Shown: piece by piece, positions 8,979-16,877 of the stretch
Numbering within the stretch: position 1 is the stretch's first letter
Layout of the letters: the number at the start of each line of letters is the position of its first letter
Source of the DNA: Enterococcus ureasiticus
GTDB lineage: Bacteria; Bacillota; Bacilli; Lactobacillales; Enterococcaceae
NCBI RefSeq assembly: GCF_001730285.1
Contig: NZ_MIJZ01000015.1
Span: 1 to 64,000 of the forward strand
Length of the DNA: 64,000 bases
Direction of reading: 5' to 3'
Program-made: the position numbers and the translations under genes
Notes under the pieces: generated by a model
What the model was told of the DNA's origin: nothing
Seen by the model: only the letters and a program-made list of their open reading frames with translations
Databases searched by the model: none

Positions 8979-9146
8979 ATTTATTCACCTGTCCTTTTTT
9001 ATTTCTAAAACCAATATACAAACATACGTTCTTTTTTTGTCAACTAGAGTTGTCTAATTAAGTGCAACGTTATTAAAAAGCACTAATGATTATATGTTAT
9101 ACTAAGACTAAAATTCTTCAGATTAATTGGAATATGGGAGGTACAC

Positions 9147-9908
9147 ATGAAAGAATTAGAAGTAGTAAATGGACAACACAAAATAAGATATCATGATTTT
9201 CCGGGAGAAAAAACTCCAATCCTTTTTATCCATGGACTAGGTTGTGCTGGATCATTAGATTATCCAGAAGTTGCGGCACAGCCTGAACTATGTGGTCATA
9301 GACGAATTATAATTGACTTGCTTGGTGCAGGATTTAGTGATAAACCGAACAAATTTGATTACACAATTGAAAACCATGCTCTTTATTTGATAGAGTTTAT
9401 TAAAGTATTGAGATTAGAAAAAATCATTCTTTTTGGTCATAGTATAGGTGGTGCTGTCGCACTAACAGTAGCTTCACTATATAAAGGGGAGATAGAAAAT
9501 ATAATTTTAACAGAAGCAAACCTTGATAGTGGAGGTGGTTTTGTTACAAAAAAAATAGCTTCAATGACTTTAAATGAGTTTGTCAATACAGGTTTTAAAA
9601 ATATTATTATGGAAAACCTTCAAAGCTCTAACGAAATATGGGTTTCAAGTTTTTCTTTATGGCTGCCACAAGCAGCATATCAAATTTCAAAATCAGTAGT
9701 TTCAGGTCAATTTCCTTCTTGGAGAACTATTCTGTACTCACTTGATTGTCCTAAAACATATATATTTGGGGAATATAATTTAGATGATCCCGACATCGAT
9801 ATATTAAAAAATAATAATGTTAGAATCGATACTGTTAGTAAAGCAGGTCATTCAATGTCCTGGGAAAATCCTAAAGGTTTAGCCAACGCAATTAGGAAAG
9901 CTTTATAG
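9147..9908 (+). CDS. Alpha/beta-hydrolase fold protein
   Basis: A protein of 253 residues. The fold is clear from the oxyanion-type FIHGLG (about residues 28-32), the nucleophile elbow GHSIGG (Ser99) and the catalytic His of AGHSMSWENP (about 235). The acid is probably an Asp in the DDPDID stretch. There is no signal peptide, so it should be cytoplasmic. GGGAGG precedes the ATG. The coding sequence looks more AT-rich than its neighbours, and the gene lies on the plus strand among minus-strand genes, between the transposase remnant and a matching terminal repeat, so horizontal acquisition is plausible. The substrate is unknown. Confidence 0.85.
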   Translation: MKELEVVNGQHKIRYHDFPGEKTPILFIHGLGCAGSLDYPEVAAQPELCGHRRIIIDLLGAGFSDKPNKFDYTIENHALYLIEFIKVLRLEKIILFGHSIGGAVALTVASLYKGEIENIILTEANLDSGGGFVTKKIASMTLNEFVNTGFKNIIMENLQSSNEIWVSSFSLWLPQAAYQISKSVVSGQFPSWRTILYSLDCPKTYIFGEYNLDDPDIDILKNNNVRIDTVSKAGHSMSWENPKGLANAIRKAL

Positions 9909-10009
9909 AAATATTTCTTCACAAATGAATGTTATAAATTATTGTCAGATAAAAGTAGCATCTATTAGAGGATATGCACATAACAATGTTCTCTTTTTCT
10001 TCATAATCT

Positions 10010-10991
10010 TTAAGTCAAACTTGAAGTTTTTTCATAAAAGGTTTCATAAGGGGTTTTCCAACTTAGACATTTTCTAGGACGATTATTTAGTTTATCAATG
10101 ACTGATTCAATATATTCTTCTGAGACGGGTGTCATATCTGTACGCTTTGGTAAGTATTCACGTATCAATCCATTTGTATTTTCATTTGTTCCACGTTGCC
10201 ATGGAGACCAAGGATCTGCAAAATAGCAATCAATACCGCACAATCTACTGAAATACTTGTACTTTGCAAATTCTGGTCCTCTATCTGGTGTAATCGTTTT
10301 ACGTTGTTTCTTGCTTAGGGGAGATAATAATTTTACAATCCTATCTCTTACGCAGATGGAATCATTTTTAGGAATCCTACCAGCTAGTAAAAATCGAGAT
10401 TTCCGATCAACTAGTGTTACTAAGCAGGACTTTCCACTGTGCCCCAACCCAGTGCTGCTTCCCAGTGTCCAAGTTCTTCTCTAGTTTCGGCTTTTGAAGG
10501 ACGTTCGTGAATTGTTTTTACATCAGTAAAGCGCCCACGACGATCACCGATTCTTTTATTCCCTGATTTTCTTCCTCTTCGTCTTAACATTTTTCGAGCT
10601 CCAGGGCACCCCTGATCAAATAGACCATCGTAAATAGAGCGATAAATAGTAGGATAACTGATAATAGATTCTTTATTCTCTAAGTTAATTCTATTCGCTA
10701 TCTGTTCTGGAGACCATTGGTGTTCAAAAAGTAATTTACGAATGATTTCTCTGTAAGGTGACTGATCCAAGATTCTCTTTCTACCACATTTCTGCTTGTT
10801 CTTATGATACGATTTTTGTGCTAGAGAAGGAGAATATACTCTAAACTTTGCAGTATTCTTTTAAGTTCCCTAATAACAGTTGACGAGCTTCTTTTGATTA
10901 AGCGCCCAATTCTATGAATAGTAAATCCAAAACCATGATAGAGAAAGATCATTTCCCGCTCACGTATAGTAAGGTGTGTGTATGAAGTCAT
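10010..10991 (-). pseudogene. IS30-family transposase, frameshifted
   Basis: The ATG at 10991, after AGGAGG, opens an IS30-type N-terminus (MTSYTHLTIRERE, then RLIKRSSSTVIRELKR). The frame is lost near 10860; the +1 frame continues with VYSPSLAQKSYHKNKQ and DQSPYREIIRKLLFEHQWSP. A second break near 10440 turns HWEA into a wrong frame before GHSGKSCLVTLVDRKSRF. The catalytic Asp expected after HWEA is gone, while TPDRGPEF and the Glu of WQRGTNENTNGLIREY remain. One missing A near 10860 and a small indel near 10440 would explain both breaks. No functional transposase is expected. Confidence 0.88.
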
Positions 10992-11104
10992 AGCTGAATA
11001 CCTCCTAGTCGATATAATTCGTCAACACCATTTATAACAGGTTTTTTTCCCCTTAAATTTTTAGTGTTGCACTTAAATTATACATTCTAGAATACGAACA
11101 GAAA

Positions 11105-11146
11105 AAAATGTTGAAAAGCAGCCTTACACTGACTTTTCAACATTTT
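11105..11146 (-). terminator. Terminator of the oppA-like gene
   Basis: AAAATGTTGAAAAG pairs with CTTTTCAACATTTT around a 14-base loop, about ten bases after the lipoprotein gene stop codon. Confidence 0.75.
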
Positions 11147-11155
11147 ATCAATTCT

Positions 11156-12787
11156 TTATTTTAAAGATACATTCTTATAATAAGGAGCACCAATTGCACG
11201 ATAAACCAACCCTTCGACACGATCATTTACCAAGAAGGCTTCTGATGCTTGGTAAAGTGGTGTCACTGGTGAGTTGTCCATCAATACTTTTTGAGCATCC
11301 AACAAGGTATTCCAACGTTTTTCATTTTCAGTGGCATAGGTTGTTGCTGATTCTGTTAGTAATTTATCGTATTCTTCATTGCTGAATTTACCATAGTTTT
11401 GTTCTCCACCTGTTCTAAACAATTGTAGGAAGTCATATGGATCAGCATATGTTGCTGCCCAACCAGCTAAAACAACATCAAAATCGCCTTTACTCATTTG
11501 GTCTAAACGGTTTTTAAACGGTACGCTTGAGATTGTTACTTTTAATCCTTTTAGGTTTTCTGTTAATAATCCTTGAATGTACTCCGCCATTTTTTTAGCT
11601 GTATCGATATCTGACGTTAACAATGTTACTTCGGCTGAGTCAACACCTAATTCCTTCTTAGCATCTTCCCATAATTTTTTACCGCCTTCAACATCGGTCT
11701 TCATTAATTGGCCTGCTTCTTCAGCGAAATCTTTCCCAGTTTCTTGGTTAGCGATTCCTTTTGGTACAAACGTTTCAATTGCCATTGAACCATCTTTTAG
11801 AATATTTTTAGCGATTTGATCTGAGTTGATTAGTTTTGTAATCGCATTTCTAGCATTTTTATTCGCAAATACTTTGTTTTCAGTATTGTATTGCAAGTAT
11901 GAAGTGGATGGATAAATACGTTTTACTAATTCTGGATTATCTAGTTCTTGATCAACATATTCACCTTTAATTGGTGCAATATCCGTATCGCCTGCTTTAA
12001 ACAAGTTCACATTTGTGCCGATTTCTTTACTTACTTGAACATCGACTTCATCTAATTTCACTTTGTCTGCTGCTCTGAATTGATCATTTTTCAGATATTT
12101 CCAGGTAATGCTTGTACCATCCCAGTCAGAAAGAGTAAAAGCGCCGTTGTAGATCATGTTATCGCTGTTTGTTCCATATTCTTTCCCTTTTTCTTCAACA
12201 AATTTTTCATTCAATGGATAGAATGTTGGTTTTGCTAAAAGAGAAGATAAGTATGGAATTGGGTATTCTAAGTTAATTTCCAATGTGTGATCATCAACTG
12301 CCTTAACACCTAAATCAGCTGCTGGTTTTTCACCTTTAGAAATTGCTTTGTAGTTTTCAAAGCCATCAAATAAATACGCATATTCTGAACCTGTTTTCGG
12401 GTCAACCGTACGTTTCCATGAATAGACAAAATCATTTGCTGTGACTGGATCGCCATTGCTCCATTTTGCGTCCTCACGTAAGTTGATTGTGTATGTTTTC
12501 CCATCATTTGTAGGTGTAACAACTTCTTTTGCAATCGCTGGTGCTGAAGTGCTATCATCAGCAAATTCATATAAGCCTTCCATTACTTGACTGATTGCTG
12601 AAAAACTAACAACATCTGTCGCTTGAGATATATCCATTGTTGGCAGTTCAGCATTTTCAATAACGGTCAATACTTGTTTTTTATCCCCAGTTGATTCGTC
12701 TTTCTTACTTCCTGACCCGCATGCAGCAAGTGATACTACTAGTAATCCTGCGGCTACTGTCGTTAATGCCCATTTTTTCATGTTCAT
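11156..12787 (-). CDS. Peptide ABC transporter substrate-binding lipoprotein (OppA family)
   Basis: An extracellular solute-binding protein of 543 residues, family 5. The lipoprotein signal MNMKKWALTTVAAGLLVVSLAAC ends in the lipobox LAAC, with Cys23 as the lipidation site. The body carries the family's NLREDAKWSNGDPVTANDFVYSWKR-type segment (residues ~100-130) and a C-terminal lobe with ANKNARNAI and LDAQKVLMDNSPVTPLYQ. It should capture oligopeptides for an Opp permease not encoded here. It is last in a minus-strand run behind ald and an M42 aminopeptidase, with 32-base gaps, which suggests coupled uptake, cleavage and alanine catabolism. A second gene of the same family lies at the right end of the window. 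Confidence 0.9.
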   Translation of the reverse strand: MNMKKWALTTVAAGLLVVSLAACGSGSKKDESTGDKKQVLTVIENAELPTMDISQATDVVSFSAISQVMEGLYEFADDSTSAPAIAKEVVTPTNDGKTYTINLREDAKWSNGDPVTANDFVYSWKRTVDPKTGSEYAYLFDGFENYKAISKGEKPAADLGVKAVDDHTLEINLEYPIPYLSSLLAKPTFYPLNEKFVEEKGKEYGTNSDNMIYNGAFTLSDWDGTSITWKYLKNDQFRAADKVKLDEVDVQVSKEIGTNVNLFKAGDTDIAPIKGEYVDQELDNPELVKRIYPSTSYLQYNTENKVFANKNARNAITKLINSDQIAKNILKDGSMAIETFVPKGIANQETGKDFAEEAGQLMKTDVEGGKKLWEDAKKELGVDSAEVTLLTSDIDTAKKMAEYIQGLLTENLKGLKVTISSVPFKNRLDQMSKGDFDVVLAGWAATYADPYDFLQLFRTGGEQNYGKFSNEEYDKLLTESATTYATENEKRWNTLLDAQKVLMDNSPVTPLYQASEAFLVNDRVEGLVYRAIGAPYYKNVSLK

Positions 12788-12819
12788 TTTTTAATTCCCC
12801 CCTATTTTCTTTTCTATCA

Positions 12820-13896
12820 TTAAAAGCTGTCGATTTTGGCTTTCGTTAAGTCGTTTACGATAGCGACGGCCAGTTGATGTGCTGCTTGGTAATCTTCGTA
12901 TGCAACATAGCCATAATGGGTATGTGCATAACGGACTGGCACGCCAATTACAATGGCCGGTACACCTTTGTTCGTCAAATTGATGATAGCGCCATTAGTA
13001 CCTCCGCCTTTTCTAACTGAACTTTGCATTGGTAAACCATATTTTTCGGCTGTTTCTTTGGCAAACCGCTGGAAACGCGGATTAGTAATCATCGAAACAT
13101 CAAAGTTTCTAAGCATCGGACCACGTTTTAAGCCAGATTGAATCATGTATTCTTCTGAAAATGTATCATCTGCCGGACAGCCTTCAAACACGATAGCTAA
13201 ATCTGGTTTGATATTATTCATCGCTACTGTCGCACCACGTTCACCGACTTCTTCTTGTGCTGTCATCGTACCAATCAGATTGAATTCCGATTCCTTTTCA
13301 GACAATTCTTTCAGTGTTTCAAGTAAACACGCACAACCAATACGACAATCAAACGCTTTGCCCAGCATCACGTCAGTCGCTTCAAGGTATTCAAAGGTCA
13401 CATCTGGAATCACTGGATCACCGATTGCAATGTTTAGTTTCTCTACAACCTCTTCGACGCTGGTACAGCCTACATCAATCACCATATCATCGATTGTTTG
13501 GACTTCTTTGCGTTCAGCATCCGTCATAAAGTGCGGTGGTTTGCTAGCAATAATGCCAGGAATTTCATTACCGTTGGCTGTTTTGATTCGTACGCGATGT
13601 GCTGGTACTGTATTTGGCACCCAACCGCCTAAAGGCAGAAAGCGCAATGTACCATTTGGTTTTATAGCTTGAACGATAAAACCCACTTCATCACTATGAG
13701 CATCAAACACGATTGTTGGTTTATCCGCTTTGTGTTTCCCAACTTTCATGTAAACATTTCGAATATGATCTTCACTAACTTCAGCAAAAGGTGCTGAGAA
13801 TTCTTTAGCGATTGCTACTACATCATCTTCAAATCCAGAAACACCAGATGCGTTCGATAGACGTTCAATTAAATGTAACGATTCTTTTTTTGTCAT
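12820..13896 (-). CDS. M42-family metallo-aminopeptidase (glutamyl aminopeptidase-like)
   Basis: A cytosolic dinuclear-metal aminopeptidase of 358 residues. Visible family motifs are FDAHSDEVGF (metal His/Asp), the EE catalytic pair in TAQEEVGERGA, VFEGCPADDT and the C-terminal metal ligand in RYAHTHYGY. Close relatives are annotated PepA/YsdC/FrvX and remove N-terminal, often acidic, residues. GGAGGGG precedes the ATG. It sits between ald and an oppA-like gene with about 33 bases on each side, so it is probably one transcript with them. Substrate preference cannot be fixed from sequence. Confidence 0.9.
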   Translation of the reverse strand: MTKKESLHLIERLSNASGVSGFEDDVVAIAKEFSAPFAEVSEDHIRNVYMKVGKHKADKPTIVFDAHSDEVGFIVQAIKPNGTLRFLPLGGWVPNTVPAHRVRIKTANGNEIPGIIASKPPHFMTDAERKEVQTIDDMVIDVGCTSVEEVVEKLNIAIGDPVIPDVTFEYLEATDVMLGKAFDCRIGCACLLETLKELSEKESEFNLIGTMTAQEEVGERGATVAMNNIKPDLAIVFEGCPADDTFSEEYMIQSGLKRGPMLRNFDVSMITNPRFQRFAKETAEKYGLPMQSSVRKGGGTNGAIINLTNKGVPAIVIGVPVRYAHTHYGYVAYEDYQAAHQLAVAIVNDLTKAKIDSF

Positions 13897-13929
13897 TGGG
13901 ATGCGTCCCCTCCTAATAAATTCAACTAG

Positions 13930-15042
13930 TTATAAAACAGATGATACTGAAGAATATGGCAAATTCAAATCAGTCGCAACAGCATGATTGGTCATTGCAC
14001 CATTCAATGTATTAATGCCTGAAAGTAACGCCGGATTTTGTTCTACAGCACGTTCAAATCCTTTGTTCGCTAATTCTAATACATATTGTAAAGTCGCATT
14101 AGCTAAGGCAAATGTGGCCGTTTGCGGAACGGCTCCTGGCATATTGGCAACCGCGTAATGGATCACACCAAGTTTAACGTAAGTTGGATGTTCGTGTGTC
14201 GTCACTTCATCGATTGTTTCAAAAATCCCGCCTTGATCGATAGCAATATCAATGATTACGGAATGTTCCGGCATAGACACGACCATTTCTTTTGTGACTA
14301 ATACTGGTGCTTTGCGTCCTGGAATCAAGACTGCTCCGATGACTAGATCCGCATCTTTCACTGCTTCTTGAATATTGAAATGATTAGAGACAAGCGTTTT
14401 GATTGCTCCATTAAACTGATTATCGATCTCTTGGAGTTTTTTGATATTGACATCTAAAATCGTAACATCTGCACCAAGCCCTAGCGCAATCTTCGCCGCA
14501 TTACAGCCAGAAATCCCACCGCCGATGATCGTTACTTTGCCTTTTTTAACCCCTGGAACGCCGCCTAATAGAATCCCTTTTCCCTCTGGAACTTTTTCTA
14601 AAAATTGAGCGCCGATCTGAGCTGCCAAACGTCCAGCAATTTCACTCATTGGTGCTAACAATGGTAATTCCCCATTGGCTAATTGAACGCTTTCGTAAGC
14701 AATTGTTTTCGTTTTTTTCTTCATTAATTCTTCAGTTAACGGTTTATTGGCTGCTAAATGAAGATATGTGAATAGTGTCAAATCTTCTCTTAAGTATTGA
14801 TACTCTTCTTTTAATGGTTCTTTTACTTTTAAAACTAATTCTTGTCCCCACGCTTCTTTAGCTGATGCTACAATTGTTGCGCCAACAGCAACATATTCTT
14901 CATCATGAATCGAAGCACCTAATCCAGCATTGGTTTCAACAAAGACTTCGTGACCGTGCTTAATAAGATCTAAAACCCCAGAAGCCGGTAAAGCTACACG
15001 ATTTTCGCCATTTTTTATTTCTTTTGGAATACCTATTTTCAT
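13930..15042 (-). CDS. ald: Alanine dehydrogenase
   Basis: A protein of 370 residues, full family length. It should catalyse NAD-dependent oxidative deamination of L-alanine to pyruvate and ammonia. The N-terminus [20 protein letters not shown] carries the substrate-binding Arg. The Rossmann motif appears as [20 protein letters not shown], followed by VTILDVN. Catalytic His is in LFTYLHLAA, and the C-terminal [16 protein letters not shown] block is characteristic. It is first in the run ald, M42 peptidase, oppA-like gene. The upstream 140 bases presumably hold the promoter, and a hairpin separates it from lacD. Confidence 0.93.
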   Translation of the reverse strand: MKIGIPKEIKNGENRVALPASGVLDLIKHGHEVFVETNAGLGASIHDEEYVAVGATIVASAKEAWGQELVLKVKEPLKEEYQYLREDLTLFTYLHLAANKPLTEELMKKKTKTIAYESVQLANGELPLLAPMSEIAGRLAAQIGAQFLEKVPEGKGILLGGVPGVKKGKVTIIGGGISGCNAAKIALGLGADVTILDVNIKKLQEIDNQFNGAIKTLVSNHFNIQEAVKDADLVIGAVLIPGRKAPVLVTKEMVVSMPEHSVIIDIAIDQGGIFETIDEVTTHEHPTYVKLGVIHYAVANMPGAVPQTATFALANATLQYVLELANKGFERAVEQNPALLSGINTLNGAMTNHAVATDLNLPYSSVSSVL

Positions 15043-15186
15043 CGTTCAGGATCCTCTCTAACTCATTGCTTATCTATTTTGACGATAAGCCACTTACTAG
15101 ATTATAGTTTAATGAAAGTTTATCCGCAATACATAGAAAAAAATTTTATTTTCTCTTTCTTTTTTAATCCTTTCTTTACTAAAAAA

Positions 15187-15219
15187 CCTGAAATAAATCA
15201 GGAATCGATTTATTTCAGG
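15187..15219. terminator. Terminator after the first lacD gene
   Basis: CCTGAAATAAATC pairs perfectly with GATTTATTTCAGG; T-runs follow on both strands. It lies just beyond the lacD stop codon and insulates lacD from ald. Confidence 0.8.
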
Positions 15220-15225
15220 TATTTT

Positions 15226-16215
15226 TTATCCAACCTCAACCTTTGAGCGCCAAGATGTTCCACAACGATCAACGATTTCATTCAATGTTTCAATATTCTC
15301 TTTTCCTTGTGTGGCAAACCAATCACGACCAGCGGCTTCACCTTTTGCTGAAAATGGTTTGACTCCTTCACGCCAAGTTGCACGTCCACATAAGACACCG
15401 CTAAACTTAGAGCCAGCTTCTTTTGCAAATTCCAATGTTTCTTGGAATAATTTTGTTGAAACACCTGCACTTAGGAAGATAAAGGGTAGTTCAGTCAATT
15501 CGCTTTGCTTTTTAAAATAGCCTAAAGCTTCTTTTTTACTATAAACGATTTCATTTTCAGCAAAACCTTCCACATAATTCATATTGACGGGTACTTCCAT
15601 TTTTAAAACATCGATATGATAGTGCGGCTTAGAAAATTCGATCATTGATTCCAAAACTTTGTGTGGTTTAACTCTGGCAAACGCCGCAGAGCTCGCATCC
15701 GTAATCTCAGAATCATACGTCACGATCTCAACAAAGAGCGGAATATCCTCTCCTAAACATTCACTGCCTAAACGCTCGACAAAAACATGCTTTAACTTAT
15801 TGATTGCCACAGGTTCATCTGGATCATAATATAGTAGGAACTTGATTGCATCGGCTCCAGCTTCTTTCAAACGTGATACTGACCATTCTTCTAATAAATC
15901 TGGCATTCTACCTGGTGTTGAAGCATCGTACCCAGTTTTTTCATAAGCTAATAATAATCCGCAATTCTTATCCCGTACCTTGGTTGCTGGTAAACCATAT
16001 TCTGGATCAAGTAAAATCGCTGAAGCATAGGGAGTTAACTCTTTAGAGGCTACTTTTTTAAAGTCGACAATTTCTTCTCCTGTAGCCATCGTACTGGCAT
16101 CTGCAATCATTTTTTTTAAAGAACCTCGCTGATCGATTGCCAACGCTTCGATCAACCCTTTTTCATTAGATAAACGATTCAGGGCATCCATTTTTGCTTG
16201 ACTGATTTTGATCAT
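15226..16215 (-). CDS. lacD: Tagatose 1,6-diphosphate aldolase (first copy)
   Basis: A protein of 329 residues of the LacD family, cleaving tagatose 1,6-bisphosphate into dihydroxyacetone phosphate and glyceraldehyde 3-phosphate. Family blocks seen are EALAIDQRGSLKKM, AILLDPEYGLPA, AYEKTGYDAS, DAIKFLLYYDPDEP (Schiff-base Lys), VLKMEVPVNM and FIFLSAGVS. The start ATG at 16215 has an AAAGGAG site. It has its own promoter (16265-16293) and terminator, and so is transcribed apart from the second lacD at 21009-22001, which is clearly homologous to it. Two aldolases flank the GH101 gene. Confidence 0.93.
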   Translation of the reverse strand: MIKISQAKMDALNRLSNEKGLIEALAIDQRGSLKKMIADASTMATGEEIVDFKKVASKELTPYASAILLDPEYGLPATKVRDKNCGLLLAYEKTGYDASTPGRMPDLLEEWSVSRLKEAGADAIKFLLYYDPDEPVAINKLKHVFVERLGSECLGEDIPLFVEIVTYDSEITDASSAAFARVKPHKVLESMIEFSKPHYHIDVLKMEVPVNMNYVEGFAENEIVYSKKEALGYFKKQSELTELPFIFLSAGVSTKLFQETLEFAKEAGSKFSGVLCGRATWREGVKPFSAKGEAAGRDWFATQGKENIETLNEIVDRCGTSWRSKVEVG

Positions 16216-16264
16216 GATAATAGCTCCTTTACTCTTTTTTGAGGGAAAACCTCTCTTACTTTCG

Positions 16265-16293
16265 AGTATACTCGCTGGTATTTAGAAAGACAA
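16265..16293 (-). promoter_or_regulatory. Promoter of the first lacD, with palindrome over the -10
   Basis: On the minus strand TTGTCT and TATACT are spaced by 17 bases. The perfect palindrome CGAGTATACTCG (16263-16274) covers the -10 box and could be a repressor site (inference). Confidence 0.6.
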
Positions 16294-16303
16294 AAGCCAC
16301 GCC

Positions 16304-16672
16304 TTAAAGGGTCACAATATTTAAAAATCCCCACAATTGAATAACAGAATATATGGTATAACCACTTAAGCAAATTAGCGTAAACAGATAACTGTAAATG
16401 TTGATTTTGTTTAAAGAAGATTTTTTCAATTGAAATAAAATAACAAACATACAAATAACTTGGGCATATAATAAAAAATCTTTCAGAAAATGGTATTTAA
16501 AGCCTAGAATAAAACTGGTCATATCCAAAGAAATTACAAGTACTATTGATAAACCAAATAAGTGAAACGTTTTCTTGGCACTTGGTGTCAGCTGACTCGG
16601 ACTTAAAGATCCGTAAAGAACAACCATTGAAATATAAGCAATGTAAAATAAATTATTAAAAATAAAATCCAT
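16304..16672 (-). CDS. Small four-helix membrane protein, unknown function
   Basis: A protein of 122 residues, mostly hydrophobic, with about four membrane segments (near residues 5-22, 38-56, 65-80 and 92-115) and basic loops (SAKKTF, KKSSLNK). GGGGGAG stands eight bases before the ATG. I do not recognise the family. It lies between the GH101 gene terminator and the lacD promoter, so it seems to be a single-gene unit within the glycan locus. Any role there would be guesswork. Confidence 0.65.
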   Translation of the reverse strand: MDFIFNNLFYIAYISMVVLYGSLSPSQLTPSAKKTFHLFGLSIVLVISLDMTSFILGFKYHFLKDFLLYAQVICMFVILFQLKKSSLNKINIYSYLFTLICLSGYTIYSVIQLWGFLNIVTL

Positions 16673-16809
16673 TTTTCTACTCCCCCTATCTTTGATCAGT
16701 TCAAACTTAGTTTACCACATTCAGTAACGAGGAAGGAGTGTTTTATACTCACATAAAAATCAACTTGAGCGTCGTATAGGTATTTTTCTAATAATGAATC
16801 GTAATAAAA

Positions 16810-16855
16810 AAGAGCTTAGTCACGATACGTTTCACCGTTTGTTAACTAAACTCTT
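16810..16855 (-). terminator. Terminator of the GH101 gene
   Basis: On the minus strand AAGAGTTTAGT pairs with ACTAAGCTCTT (one mismatch) and is followed by TTTTTTATT. Confidence 0.65.
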
Positions 16856-16877
16856 AATTTATCAAAATCTGCTTAGA

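Larger units (their letters stand above)
9047..11086. mobile_element. Degenerate IS30-family element with possible passenger gene
   Basis: The outer ends match as inverted repeats. On the left, 9051-9068 reads TGTCTAATTAAGTGCAAC; on the right, 11066-11084 reads, reverse-complemented, TGTATAATTTAAGTGCAAC. Each is flanked by CTA(GA), a possible short target duplication (9044-9048 and 11087-11091). Inside lie a broken IS30 transposase and, between it and the left end, an alpha/beta hydrolase gene in the opposite orientation. A weaker end-like sequence (ctttaagtcaaac, about 10008-10020) overlaps the transposase stop codon, which is where an ordinary IS30 copy would end. The longer boundary is therefore a candidate only. 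Confidence 0.55.

Noticed and set aside
16212-16454. 80-codon minus-strand frame overlapping the small membrane protein gene
   Set aside because: Wrong frame over a better gene and over the lacD promoter; no ribosome site.
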